A DNA stretch of 64,000 nucleotides, from the NCBI RefSeq assembly GCF_022484265.1, contig NZ_JAKVLR010000001.1, forward strand, positions 1,922,001-1,986,000, written 5' to 3'. The notes beneath the pieces are model-generated. The model did no database searches, was not told the DNA's origin, and saw only the letters and a list, made by a program, of their open reading frames with translations. Each line of letters begins with the position of its first letter. The first letter of the stretch is position 1. The position numbers and the translations under genes were made by a program. Shown here piece by piece: positions 23,193 to 32,176 of this stretch. The stretch comes from Companilactobacillus sp. (GTDB taxonomy: Bacteria > Bacillota > Bacilli > Lactobacillales > Lactobacillaceae).

Positions 23193-26100
23193 ATGAGAAA
23201 AACATATGCAGCAATTGTATTGATAATCTCGTTGTGTGCTTTGGCAGTAGTGACAGGATTCACAGCTAAAACTACCCTAACTAAAGCCCAGAACGAGATC
23301 GTTAATACAGTCAAAGTGGCCAGTACGAAGACTACTAAAACAGGCAGTAAGAACTTGATCAAATACCAATTGGATGTGAATAAACCAATTCTAACTATCA
23401 CTTCTCCGCAATTTAAAAATATTGATGTTGAAGCATTGAAGAAGGAAATCGGTAAAGATCATGTCGGCGTTGATAGCAAGCATCAGAAGCTTCATTTAAA
23501 CATGAAGGATAATATCGACCAAGACGGCAAGGGTTCGTTCTCGATCGTAACGACCAATGACCAGAGGATGATCATTGATTTCTCTGATATTAATGAAGAA
23601 CAACTATTGATGACATTGCTAAATTCTGATGGAAAGGATGCAATTTTGGACACCGAAGAAAAAATCGATGATCCAGGTGTAGGTTCCGAAGAACATCTTT
23701 CGACGGAATCTTCAGAATCTAAAGATAAAACAGCACGAAAAGGCGTCGATGAGGATGATAACGGGGATGAAGATGGTGACGATGACGATGATGGTGTTGA
23801 TGAGGATGCAAATATCCATGAAGACGAAGATGATCCGTCTAAAGGATGGATCCGGTCCGAAAATATGATGGTTACGCCAGGTCATGACGTTACCAATTCT
23901 GATGGTTCAAAACGTGTACCAGTGCTATATTTTGGAGCGTTGAACTATGCCCTTGAGGGATTAAGCGTAAGGAGATCTGTGGCTGGACGACCGCTGAGAA
24001 GCGGTCTTCTAGGTGCTGTTGGAAGGACGTCGATTGGTACTGGACGAATGAACAACGTTACTGCAGCCAATTCAGCGATTATCTACGTGCCCCAAAATGG
24101 TAATTTAAATGCAGTACAAACAAATAATGAGAAGAAACGAAAAAATTCATTCTATACGAATACTTTTGGAGATGGGAAGTTGCCACCTCCAAAGCAAATC
24201 TTTGGATCAGGTGCGTATAAGGCCGGGGACAAAGTGTATCGTGGTTCACAGAGAAATTTTGTGACAACAAATATCTTTGACTATTATGGAGACGGTTCTG
24301 GAGATATTACCAAGCCAAAATTATTTGGTCCAGATGCTAAGAACATCGGTGATTATACCGGTTTAGTTAAGAAGCAAACGAGATTGTATTACAAAACATA
24401 TAAAGATCCTGTCACGGATCAAGTCTCGACCATGCAACGTTTAATTTTTTACCAAAAGATTGATGGCTATCAAGTCCGAGTGAAAATCACCCAACGATTT
24501 GATGCCGACAACGGTGTGATTATCAATCATGAATTTACCAATGTTGGTACACGTTATATGGATAATTTTACTGGTTATGTATTCCGTGATATTACATTTA
24601 TGAGAAATCACAATATGAAAACATCTGACCAATCTAACGTCTTAAGATCCTTAGGTCATCACAAGGGAATCTATGCTGCTCAGGCCGATAGCGATTCCAA
24701 GATTGAAATGCAATTATCTGGGTATGAAGATTCGCCATACGCATGGTCAGGAAGAGGAACCAAATCGACTTTCTTCGAAGCTGATAAGAAAGATCATTTT
24801 CCTTGGAGCTATGATGGAACAATAAAGAAACCCAATGCCTTTGTAGACGTCAATGACGTTGGTGATAAAGATACCGAACCAGGTTTTGCCAATAGTTGGA
24901 TTGCAGATACGATTGAGTATGATGGTGGCATATCGATGCATACGAAAAATCAATCTTTAGCACCAAATCAAACAGTCACGATGAGTTATGCTACTAATTT
25001 AGTACCAATTCCTGAAAAACCTGAATTATACATTGATGATGCTAAGAAAAAAGACGACCCAGCAACGATGCAGCCAGAAGATAAGACGATTAAAATAGAT
25101 GGGAAATGGATGTCTGCCAAGAGCAACAATGTGATGGTCAAATATCTAGTTCGTCCGGCACAGGATGAGAATAATGCTAAGAAAGACAAAATAGAACTGC
25201 TTGAAAAGGGAATTAAAATTACGAATGGTTTTCAAAACCAAAATGATAAAGAAAAAAAAGCAGTTGTTCCACACAATTGGTCAACCGAAGTAAAACTCGA
25301 CCAACTTAACACTGGTATTAATGAGTTTTATGCAATTGCAATTGATAAAGAAGGAAGAACTTCAAAAATTAAAAGGACCTATATCAACCTTCGAAACCGT
25401 GATGAACAACAGGCTGAACCGGCAATCACTATTAGATCCCCACAAGAAGGTACTGAAAAATTACTACCCTATGATCCAAGAACTGATTTGAATTTTATCG
25501 ATAAGATCAACATTTCTGGAAAAAGTTATAGCCCGAGTGGAAATTTTGAAATCAAGTATTTTGTCGACAATGATTTTGAAGGTATACCGTTAGTTTCAGA
25601 AGAGAATTATGGGGTAACCAAATTATATGATTGGGAATTAAAAGATTTTTCACTCAAGCCATATATGAATGACTCGTCACCGCATCATGTAACCTTCAGG
25701 ATTTATAGTAAGGAAAAAGACGGAGAAGGAAATGAAATAACCAAGGAACATTTTGATGATTTCTGGTTCCAGATGGGTGAAAAGGGTCCAGAACCTCAAA
25801 ATGATGGTTCTTTGAATATCATTGCACCTTCGACTATGGATTTTGGTACTTTGCACATAGCTTCAAACAGCGAGAAAAAAGCTAAACCTAATTTTGATGG
25901 TCATTTCTTTGTCGATGACCATCGAAAAAAAGATCAGAGATCTAATCCGATTAAGGTGACACTAACCTCAGAAGATTTTACCAAGGATCGCAAAAAGCAA
26001 GAGAAGTTAGAAACGGAATTACTTTGGGGAAAAGGCAAGGTTGATGAAAAACGACCATATATTATCCAGAGTGATGAGTTATCTAATCGCGTTGTTTTAA

Positions 26101-26207
26101 CTGATGTAGTTAAAAAGAATTTAAAACTAAAAATCAAACGAGATCAAAAAGTTAAAGATGGGCAATATGGTAGCGTATTTACCTGGACAGCGTGTGACTG
26201 CCCATAG
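23193..26207 (+). CDS. Large secreted surface protein with degenerate WxL-like C-terminus
   Basis: 1004 residues, AAAGGAG before ATG 23193. Residues 1-~30 form a signal peptide (RKTYAAIVLIISLCALAVVTGFTA). Residues ~150-215 are extremely acidic (EDDNGDEDGDDDDDGVDED). The middle is a beta-rich region with Gly/Asn/Thr-rich strands and Ig-like segments. The last ~140 residues, from LNIIAPSTMDFGTLHIAS, follow the layout of WxL cell-wall-binding domains and end YGSVFTWTACDCP. The usual terminal WTL is WTA, the first WxL motif is not evident, and two Cys appear near the end. There is no LPxTG motif and no adjacent DUF916/WxL cluster. Probably non-covalently wall-attached; ligand unknown. A cre site suggests carbon control. 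Confidence 0.75.
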   Translation: MRKTYAAIVLIISLCALAVVTGFTAKTTLTKAQNEIVNTVKVASTKTTKTGSKNLIKYQLDVNKPILTITSPQFKNIDVEALKKEIGKDHVGVDSKHQKLHLNMKDNIDQDGKGSFSIVTTNDQRMIIDFSDINEEQLLMTLLNSDGKDAILDTEEKIDDPGVGSEEHLSTESSESKDKTARKGVDEDDNGDEDGDDDDDGVDEDANIHEDEDDPSKGWIRSENMMVTPGHDVTNSDGSKRVPVLYFGALNYALEGLSVRRSVAGRPLRSGLLGAVGRTSIGTGRMNNVTAANSAIIYVPQNGNLNAVQTNNEKKRKNSFYTNTFGDGKLPPPKQIFGSGAYKAGDKVYRGSQRNFVTTNIFDYYGDGSGDITKPKLFGPDAKNIGDYTGLVKKQTRLYYKTYKDPVTDQVSTMQRLIFYQKIDGYQVRVKITQRFDADNGVIINHEFTNVGTRYMDNFTGYVFRDITFMRNHNMKTSDQSNVLRSLGHHKGIYAAQADSDSKIEMQLSGYEDSPYAWSGRGTKSTFFEADKKDHFPWSYDGTIKKPNAFVDVNDVGDKDTEPGFANSWIADTIEYDGGISMHTKNQSLAPNQTVTMSYATNLVPIPEKPELYIDDAKKKDDPATMQPEDKTIKIDGKWMSAKSNNVMVKYLVRPAQDENNAKKDKIELLEKGIKITNGFQNQNDKEKKAVVPHNWSTEVKLDQLNTGINEFYAIAIDKEGRTSKIKRTYINLRNRDEQQAEPAITIRSPQEGTEKLLPYDPRTDLNFIDKINISGKSYSPSGNFEIKYFVDNDFEGIPLVSEENYGVTKLYDWELKDFSLKPYMNDSSPHHVTFRIYSKEKDGEGNEITKEHFDDFWFQMGEKGPEPQNDGSLNIIAPSTMDFGTLHIASNSEKKAKPNFDGHFFVDDHRKKDQRSNPIKVTLTSEDFTKDRKKQEKLETELLWGKGKVDEKRPYIIQSDELSNRVVLTDVVKKNLKLKIKRDQKVKDGQYGSVFTWTACDCP

Positions 26208-26214
26208 CCTAACA

Positions 26215-26241
26215 TAAAAAAGACCGCTAAGGTCTTTTTTT
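26215..26241 (+). terminator. Rho-independent terminator
   Basis: AAAAAGACC/GGTCTTTTT hairpin after the surface protein gene. Confidence 0.85.
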
Positions 26242-26301
26242 GTTCTGGAAAATTTGATGGCAGTGTTATCATAATCAGATAACTAAAAAGGGATGAACAA
26301 A

Positions 26302-27051
26302 ATGGAAGTTGAAATCAAACGTGATGGTTTGACTCTTCATGGAACGTTGACTAAGCCTGATCAAGACAACTTTAACTTAGTGATTTTGATGCACGGCTTT
26401 ACTGCCAATCGAAACACTGAATTATTGAATAAACTGTCTGAAAAATTTGAAAACTTGGGTATGGCTACGTTGAGATTTGACTTTAACGGTCATGGTCAAA
26501 GCGATGGCGACTTCGAAGATATGACCGTATTAAATGAAATTGCTGACGGAAAAAGTATTTTGGATTATGCTAGATCGATTTCTGGCGTAAAGAAAATTTA
26601 TCTTCTAGGACACTCTCAAGGAGGAGTGGTTGCCAGCATGTTAGCTGGGTATTACCACGATAAAATCGACAAGCTTGTCTTGATGGCTCCAGCTGCCACA
26701 TTAAAAGATGATGCTATTAAAGGCAGCACTAGAGGGATGACTTATGATCCTAATAGTATTCCAGATGAGCTTGATATGGGCAATGGCCTGATTTTAGGTG
26801 GAATGTATCTCAGAACTGCTCAATCTCTGCCAATTTATGAAATTTCAAAATTGTTTACTGGTCCAGTTTGCTTGATCCACGGGACTGACGATAAAGTTGT
26901 CAACGACATCGCGTCAAAACGATATGACGAAGCGTACCAAGATGATGAATTACATTTGTTAGATGGAGTAGATCATCGATTTAGCGAACCAGAAAAACGC
27001 CAAAAAGCGATTGATCTGGTCGCAGAATTTTTAACAAAAAAGGGTAACTAA
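26302..27051 (+). CDS. Cinnamoyl (feruloyl) esterase
   Basis: 249 residues from ATG 26302, spaced correctly from AAGGGA; ATG 26293 is too close. Length and sequence closely follow the Lactobacillus johnsonii cinnamoyl esterase LJ0536: LMHGFTANRN, RFDFNGHGQSDGDFEDMTVLNEI, GHSQGGVVASMLAGYY (Ser105), the Asp pair 196-197 in HGTDDKVV and His225 in GVDHRFSEP, with the inserted lid residues DPNSIPDELDMGNGLILGG. It hydrolyses esters of ferulic, caffeic, p-coumaric or chlorogenic acids in the cytoplasm, releasing hydroxycinnamates. Those acids are possible substrates of the flavinylated reductases at 1612 and 62132. That link is inference. Confidence 0.93.
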   Translation: MEVEIKRDGLTLHGTLTKPDQDNFNLVILMHGFTANRNTELLNKLSEKFENLGMATLRFDFNGHGQSDGDFEDMTVLNEIADGKSILDYARSISGVKKIYLLGHSQGGVVASMLAGYYHDKIDKLVLMAPAATLKDDAIKGSTRGMTYDPNSIPDELDMGNGLILGGMYLRTAQSLPIYEISKLFTGPVCLIHGTDDKVVNDIASKRYDEAYQDDELHLLDGVDHRFSEPEKRQKAIDLVAEFLTKKGN

Positions 27052-27077
27052 TTCAGTTTGAATTAGCTACCCTTTTA
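27036..27077. terminator. Bidirectional terminator (esterase / MFS pump)
   Basis: An imperfect hairpin of AGGGTAACTAATT with AATTAGCTACCCT, A-run on the left and T-run on the right, spans the esterase stop codon. Confidence 0.8.
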
Positions 27078-27088
27078 TAATGCAAAAA

Positions 27089-28519
27089 TTATTTTTTATG
27101 GTAAAAGAAATTGAATCCTGACACGACTGTTGCTATCAAACAGATGATCATCGATACCAAGAATGTTGTATGCATTCCGGAGATGAAGTATTCAGGATGA
27201 GCTGGCACATAAGTGGTTACCTTGTAGCCAGCGGTGTGACTCATAGAAGCAAACAGCACGGTTGTTGCTAGAGAAATCCCGATGACCATCCCTAGTTCAC
27301 GGGCTAGAGCATTGATCGAGCCGGCAACGCCGAGGTCTTTAGTTTCAACGGCGCTCATGATCAAGGTGTTGTTAGGAGCCATGAAGACACCATTTCCTAA
27401 ACCAACGAGTCCGATAAAGAACATAAATAGCCAAAGTGGCGTATCCAAGGTGGTGATCATGTAGCCAATCTGCGAAATTGAGATCATGATCAATCCTACG
27501 AATGTCAGCAAGTGACGTCCAATCTTATCTGACCAGCCACCGATAATTGGTGAAACGATACCTTGAATCAACGGCATGATCATCAAGGCATATCCGGCGT
27601 AGTTGGCTGCCATACCACGAGCATTTTCGAGATAAAATGGTGAAACTACGTTGAAGAAGAATCCGGTGATAAAAATCAATAAGGCACAGAAAATGTTGAT
27701 TGAAAAGCCTAAATTTTTGAACAGCGATAGCGACAGAATTGGGTTATCGACATGGGTCTCGATGTAAATAAAGGTAATAATTGAAATCACAGCGATTGCA
27801 AAAAGTATTAATATACTAGGCTTGCCAAATCCAATCTCCTGACCTAGGAAGACGCCGATAAACAGCGATAGCATAAAAATCGCAAACATCGTCGAGCCAA
27901 GATGGTCGATTTTTTCATTAGCAACGCTGATGTCTTTGGGCAAGATGAATTGTCCAATAATTATTCCGATAATACCAATTGGAATATTGATCCAGAAAAT
28001 GTAAGTCCAGTCTAAGTGGGCTAGGATGATACCGCCAAGACCAGGTCCGGCGATTGCACCTAAGGCAACGAAGGAACCAATCGTCCCAAGTGCCCGGCCA
28101 CGTTCATTGAATGGAAAAATCTCGGTGATGATACCGTTGTTGGTACTCATCGTCATTGCCGCACCGATAGCCTGAATAGCACGGGCAATCAGCAAGGGGA
28201 TAAGTCCTAAATTGATTCCACAAAGTAGTGAGCCGATGGTGAATAGGATCGCACCAAGTTTAAAAATTTTAATCTTACCAAAGTTGTCACCTAGTTTTCC
28301 AAATAGCAACAACAAGGCACATATGACGATCAGGTAGATCGACACGACCCATTCAGATTGGTTCATGGGTATCTTCATATCCTTGCTCATGACTGGCAAA
28401 GCAATGTTGACAATGCTTCCGTCAAGAACGGACATGAAGGTAAAAAGAGAAACAGCAAACATGATCCACCAACGATTTTTTTGAATCTTGGGATCATCTG
28501 TAAAAGAATTTTTTTTCAT
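27089..28519 (-). CDS. MFS drug/metabolite exporter, DHA2 (EmrB/QacA) 14-TM type
   Basis: 476 residues from ATG 28519 behind GAGGAG. Fourteen hydrophobic segments are visible. Motif D at helix 1 is FMSVLDGSIVNIALPVMSKDM, motif A is LFGKLGDNFGKIKIF in loop 2-3, and motif C-like AIAGPGLGGIIL lies in helix 5. This indicates a proton-driven exporter of hydrophobic compounds. It follows the nitroreductase gene on the same strand but a terminator stands between them. Adjacent to a cinnamoyl esterase it could export phenolics, but that is a guess. Confidence 0.9.
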   Translation of the reverse strand: MKKNSFTDDPKIQKNRWWIMFAVSLFTFMSVLDGSIVNIALPVMSKDMKIPMNQSEWVVSIYLIVICALLLLFGKLGDNFGKIKIFKLGAILFTIGSLLCGINLGLIPLLIARAIQAIGAAMTMSTNNGIITEIFPFNERGRALGTIGSFVALGAIAGPGLGGIILAHLDWTYIFWINIPIGIIGIIIGQFILPKDISVANEKIDHLGSTMFAIFMLSLFIGVFLGQEIGFGKPSILILFAIAVISIITFIYIETHVDNPILSLSLFKNLGFSINIFCALLIFITGFFFNVVSPFYLENARGMAANYAGYALMIMPLIQGIVSPIIGGWSDKIGRHLLTFVGLIMISISQIGYMITTLDTPLWLFMFFIGLVGLGNGVFMAPNNTLIMSAVETKDLGVAGSINALARELGMVIGISLATTVLFASMSHTAGYKVTTYVPAHPEYFISGMHTTFLVSMIICLIATVVSGFNFFYHKK

Positions 28520-28552
28520 TTTAATACTCCTCGTCAATATTAAAAGTATAAA

Positions 28553-28588
28553 ACAAAAAAACTGAATAAGTCATGAAAACTTATTCAG
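28553..28588 (-). terminator. Rho-independent terminator of the nitroreductase gene
   Basis: The perfect 9-bp stem 28562-28570/28580-28588 is followed on the minus strand by a T-run. Confidence 0.8.
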
Positions 28589-28596
28589 CAATTCAA

Positions 28597-29055
28597 TTAT
28601 TTAACGATATTAGTTTTGATGCGGTCATTGGGAATAGTGCGAGGTGCGAAATGTTGATCGGTTAATCCCAACGTTACGGCAAATACTGGGTCAAATCCAT
28701 CAGGGATGACGCCTGAAGGAATCGAAGCTATTGAAGCCATATTAAAGTTTGAACCGATGCCTTCGTTTTCTGCTGCTAATTCGATGTTTTGTGCGATGGC
28801 TCCAGCAGAAACATATTCCATTTTACCTGGGTCTTGGACTGAAATTACGAGAACTGTTGATGCGTCATAAATGCCGTTCATCTGCGATAAGATCTTCGGA
28901 TCTTGAATGGCAGTCAGACGGTAGTCGGTATAAGTTCCCATGCCAACTGGACCAGCATTAGCTGCCAAAATCAGCGTTTGTAGTTGTTCATCAGAAATTT
29001 GACCAGTATAGTGGCGAATGGCTTTTCGAGACTTGATCATATCTAAAGTTTCCAT
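28597..29055 (-). CDS. Nitroreductase-family protein, short form
   Basis: 152 residues from ATG 29055 behind GGAGG. The N-terminus METLDMIKSRKAIRHYTGQISDEQL (Arg-Lys-x-x-Arg FMN-phosphate contact) and LAANAGPVGMGTYTDYRL are typical of the FMN-dependent nitroreductase fold. SAGAIAQNIELAAENEGIGS is the central helix. It is shorter than the usual ~200-220 residues, mainly in the middle, as in the small nitroreductases of lactobacilli. Substrate could be nitro compounds or quinones. It is divergent from the Zn-dehydrogenase at 29228, sharing a 172-base region. Confidence 0.85.
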   Translation of the reverse strand: METLDMIKSRKAIRHYTGQISDEQLQTLILAANAGPVGMGTYTDYRLTAIQDPKILSQMNGIYDASTVLVISVQDPGKMEYVSAGAIAQNIELAAENEGIGSNFNMASIASIPSGVIPDGFDPVFAVTLGLTDQHFAPRTIPNDRIKTNIVK

Positions 29056-29227
29056 AATAGGTAGACCTCCAATTGTGTTCTTATTCACATGATAGTTCAT
29101 TTCAAATATGAATGCATAGTAATTTCAAATGAGAAAATTTCCACTTGTTATATTCGAAAAATATTTCGATTTTTTAGATGAAATAATGAATTTATATAAT
29201 AATTCTAATTTGAATGGAGATTTAACT

Positions 29228-30268
29228 ATGAAAGCTGCAATATTTGTTGAACCTGGAAAAATGGAAATCAGAGAGGTTCCTAAGCCTACGATCCAAGAAC
29301 CAGGAGATGCCATTATTCGAATAGTTCGAACTTGCGTCTGTGGATCTGACTTGTGGTGGTATCGTGGTATTTTACATCATGATCACAATGCCCAAGTTGG
29401 TCATGAAGCTATTGGCATTGTGGAGTCGGTCGGTTCAAGCGTTAAGGACATTAAGTCAGGTGACTTTGTAATTGCTCCATTTACTCACGGCTGTGGTAAA
29501 TGTGCTGCCTGTAAAGCTGGATTTGATGGGAATTGTCCTTATTATAAAGTTGGTAGTGCAGAACAATATCAAGCGGAATTTTTACGTTATCCTCAAGCTG
29601 ATTGGGCTTTAGTCAAAGTTCCTGGTAAACCACAAGATTATACCAGTGATATGCTGAACAACTTTTTAACATTAGCTGATGTTATGGCTACTGGGTATCA
29701 TTCTGCCAGGACTGCTGAAGTTAAAGAAGGCGATACAGTCGTAGTCATGGGTGACGGCGCCGTTGGCTTATGCGGGATCATTTCTGCAAAACTCCGTCAT
29801 GCTAAACGGATCATCGCGATGAGTAAACACCCTGATCGTCAAAAATTAGCCAAAGAATTCGGTGCCACAGATATCGTGCCAGAACGAGGCGATGACGCTG
29901 TGAAAAAAGTAATGGAGCTGACTGATATGGGTGCCGATGCTGTCCTAGAATGTGTTGGTACTAAGCTATCAATCGATACTGCCCTAAAAGTTGCTCGTCC
30001 TGGGGCAGTCGTTGGTCGTGTGGGAATTGCCCAAAAGCCAGTCATGGATACTAACGATTTGTTCTTCAATAATACTGGGTTGCGGGGCGGAATCGCTGCC
30101 GTAACCACATATGATAAGAAAATCCTACTAGATGCAGTCTTATCTAATCAGATCGATCCCGGTAAAGTATTTACAAAAGAGTTCGATCTAGAACATATTC
30201 AAGAAGCATACGAAGCAATGGATAAGCGTGAAGCAATTAAGTCACTGATCGTTATCAGCGACAAATAA
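29228..30268 (+). CDS. Zinc-dependent alcohol dehydrogenase (MDR), copy 1
   Basis: 346 residues from ATG 29228 behind GGAG; the frame is open further upstream but without a binding site. Catalytic zinc ligands are Cys in CVCGSDLWWYRG and His-Glu in GHEAIGIVESVG. The structural zinc Cys4 set is HGCGKCAACKAGFDGNC. The Rossmann motif is VVMGDGAVGLCGI. AKRIIAMSKHPDRQKLAKEFGATDI is the cofactor-binding strand. It should oxidise an alcohol or reduce an aldehyde with NAD(P). It is a close paralogue of the gene at 33894 (same length, same motifs), indicating duplication within this block. Confidence 0.92.
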   Translation: MKAAIFVEPGKMEIREVPKPTIQEPGDAIIRIVRTCVCGSDLWWYRGILHHDHNAQVGHEAIGIVESVGSSVKDIKSGDFVIAPFTHGCGKCAACKAGFDGNCPYYKVGSAEQYQAEFLRYPQADWALVKVPGKPQDYTSDMLNNFLTLADVMATGYHSARTAEVKEGDTVVVMGDGAVGLCGIISAKLRHAKRIIAMSKHPDRQKLAKEFGATDIVPERGDDAVKKVMELTDMGADAVLECVGTKLSIDTALKVARPGAVVGRVGIAQKPVMDTNDLFFNNTGLRGGIAAVTTYDKKILLDAVLSNQIDPGKVFTKEFDLEHIQEAYEAMDKREAIKSLIVISDK

Positions 30269-30275
30269 ATCAAAT

Positions 30276-30317
30276 AAAGCCATAAAGACCTTAGTATAAA
30301 AAGTCTTTATGGCTTTA
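30276..30317. terminator. Bidirectional terminator (Zn-ADH / LysR)
   Basis: Perfect 14-bp stem 30276-30289/30303-30316 between convergent genes. Confidence 0.85.
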
Positions 30318-31184
30318 TTAGTGCCAGTTGGCACTGATTTTTTCAATTGTTGGTTCAACGAGCTTCTTATTATCCTTCAAATATACAGCATAGAAGTCAA
30401 CTTTACTTGCATCATCAGAAATCGCTACGTTGACACGATCATCGTCATTCAAAGACGGATGAAAATTTTCGAATCTAGTGATATTAGTACTGAAATATGG
30501 GAAATTCGAATATTTGGTTATCTCGTTAAATGAGTCCACTTGTGGCTGATACATGAACTTGGCATCGGGGATGTTTTGTTGAATGATATCTTTCCAGATT
30601 CCAATTTGGTCGATAACGATAAAGCTCAAACCCTTCAACTCTGAAAAAGTTACTGAGTTTTTATTTGCGAGATAGGTGAATTTATCTAGATTGATCGATA
30701 ATTTTTCAGTCCCGATAAAACGTGACTCGATCTCATCAGTCATGATCTCTTGATTGCTGACGATGAAGGAATAATTGTTGTCTTGAAGGTTAGTGATCAC
30801 TTCATTGGGATTCAATAGATCATTGGATGCATGTACTTTATCGGTCAACTCATTTTTTAACTTATCGATCACGATCAGTGGACCTGGTGCGACACTAGCA
30901 ATTTTGATCAACTGGTGACTATTTTCGTATTGTTGAACAGATTCAACGAATAATTCATTCTGACGCAAGGCCTTTTTCGCCTCAGACACAGCAAGCTTCC
31001 CAGTATCGGTCAAAGAAATATTGTTGGGCTGACGGTCAAATAGCTTTACTTGTAACTCGTCTTCAAGCTTTTGTAAACCACGTGTCACCGTTGGTTGAGT
31101 CACCATTAAATGGTCGGCAGTGGCAGCCAGAGTTCCATATTGGTCAAACGCTACTAATTCTTCTAGTAAATAGTTGTCGATCAT
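30318..31184 (-). CDS. LysR-family transcriptional regulator
   Basis: 288 residues, GAGGTGA before ATG 31184. The winged HTH is at the N-terminus: LEELVAFDQYGTLAATADHLMVTQPTVTRGLQKLEDEL, then QVKLFDRQPNNISLTDTGK. The remainder is a LysR substrate-binding domain, somewhat divergent. It is divergent from the aldo-keto reductase operon at 31299. A perfect palindrome lies between them, so it probably controls that operon. Confidence 0.9.
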   Translation of the reverse strand: MIDNYLLEELVAFDQYGTLAATADHLMVTQPTVTRGLQKLEDELQVKLFDRQPNNISLTDTGKLAVSEAKKALRQNELFVESVQQYENSHQLIKIASVAPGPLIVIDKLKNELTDKVHASNDLLNPNEVITNLQDNNYSFIVSNQEIMTDEIESRFIGTEKLSINLDKFTYLANKNSVTFSELKGLSFIVIDQIGIWKDIIQQNIPDAKFMYQPQVDSFNEITKYSNFPYFSTNITRFENFHPSLNDDDRVNVAISDDASKVDFYAVYLKDNKKLVEPTIEKISANWH

Positions 31185-31198
31185 CTTATCACCTCAAG

Positions 31199-31219
31199 AG
31201 TATACCTCACACGTATACT
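31199..31219. promoter_or_regulatory. Palindromic operator, probable LysR binding site
   Basis: AGTATAC (31199-31205) and GTATACT (31213-31219) are separated by 7 bases, directly before the LysR start and within the divergent promoter region of the AKR operon. Confidence 0.6.
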
Positions 31220-31298
31220 AGCATTCTCATTTGGTACTATTCAAGTCTTTATTCAGGGACTATTCTGTATTCACGAATTAATAAAGCGAGGTAATCAC

Positions 31299-32156
31299 AT
31301 GGATACAGTGAAATTAAATAACGGCGTTGAAATTCCACAACTAGGATTTGGCGTTTTTCAAGTAACCGACTTAAAGCAATGCAAGCAAGCAGTTCTTGAT
31401 GCAATTAACTCAGGATACAGATTGATCGATACGGCAGCAGCTTATCAGAACGAAACAGCTGTTGGCGAAGCTATCAAAGAGAGTGGTGTTGATCAAAAGG
31501 ACCTATTTATCACATCTAAACTTTGGGTTTCAGACATGAATTATGAACGTGCCAAGAAGGGTATCGAAACTTCTTTAAACAATTTAGGTTTGGATTATTT
31601 GGATATGTACTTGTTGCACCAACCTTATGGCGATACTAACGGAGCTTGGCGTGCACTGACAGAAGCATATAAGGCTGGAAAAATTCGAGCTATCGGCGTT
31701 TCGAATTTTTACGCTGACCAATTAAAGGATTTGGAACTTTCTAGTGAAGTTAAACCAGTTGTCAATCAAATCGAGGTAAATCCTTGGTATCAACAAAAAC
31801 AAGAAGTTGCATTCAATCAAGGTGAAGACGTTAAAGTTGAAGCCTGGGCACCATTCGCAGAAGGCAAGCACGATATTTTCACTAACGAAACAATTGCTGA
31901 AATTGGTAAAAAATATAACAAGTCAAACGGTCAAGTAATGCTCAGATGGTTGCTGCAAAGAGGAATCATCGTCATTCCTAAGTCAGTGCATCAACAAAGA
32001 ATGATCGAGAACTTTGATGTCTTTGACTTCAAACTCACTGATGATGAAATGAAGACCATGGCAACTTTGGATAAAAACGAGAGTCAATTTTTTGACCACC
32101 GTGATCCAACTACAATTGAACAAATTTTTGGCTCAAGCTTGGCACAACTAAAATAA
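31299..32156 (+). CDS. Aldo-keto reductase, first of a tandem pair
   Basis: 285 residues, GAGGT before ATG 31299. The AKR tetrad is present: Asp and Tyr in LIDTAAAYQNE, Lys in ITSKLWVSD and His in LLHQPYGD. The C-terminal cofactor motif is IPKSVHQQRMIEN. This is the YvgN/2,5-diketo-gluconate-reductase-like group that reduces methylglyoxal and other aldehydes with NADPH. It opens the operon 31299-33711 (AKR, AKR, NAD-binding protein), divergent from a LysR gene. Confidence 0.93.
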   Translation: MDTVKLNNGVEIPQLGFGVFQVTDLKQCKQAVLDAINSGYRLIDTAAAYQNETAVGEAIKESGVDQKDLFITSKLWVSDMNYERAKKGIETSLNNLGLDYLDMYLLHQPYGDTNGAWRALTEAYKAGKIRAIGVSNFYADQLKDLELSSEVKPVVNQIEVNPWYQQKQEVAFNQGEDVKVEAWAPFAEGKHDIFTNETIAEIGKKYNKSNGQVMLRWLLQRGIIVIPKSVHQQRMIENFDVFDFKLTDDEMKTMATLDKNESQFFDHRDPTTIEQIFGSSLAQLK

Positions 32157-32176
32157 TTTTGTAGAGGAGAAACATA

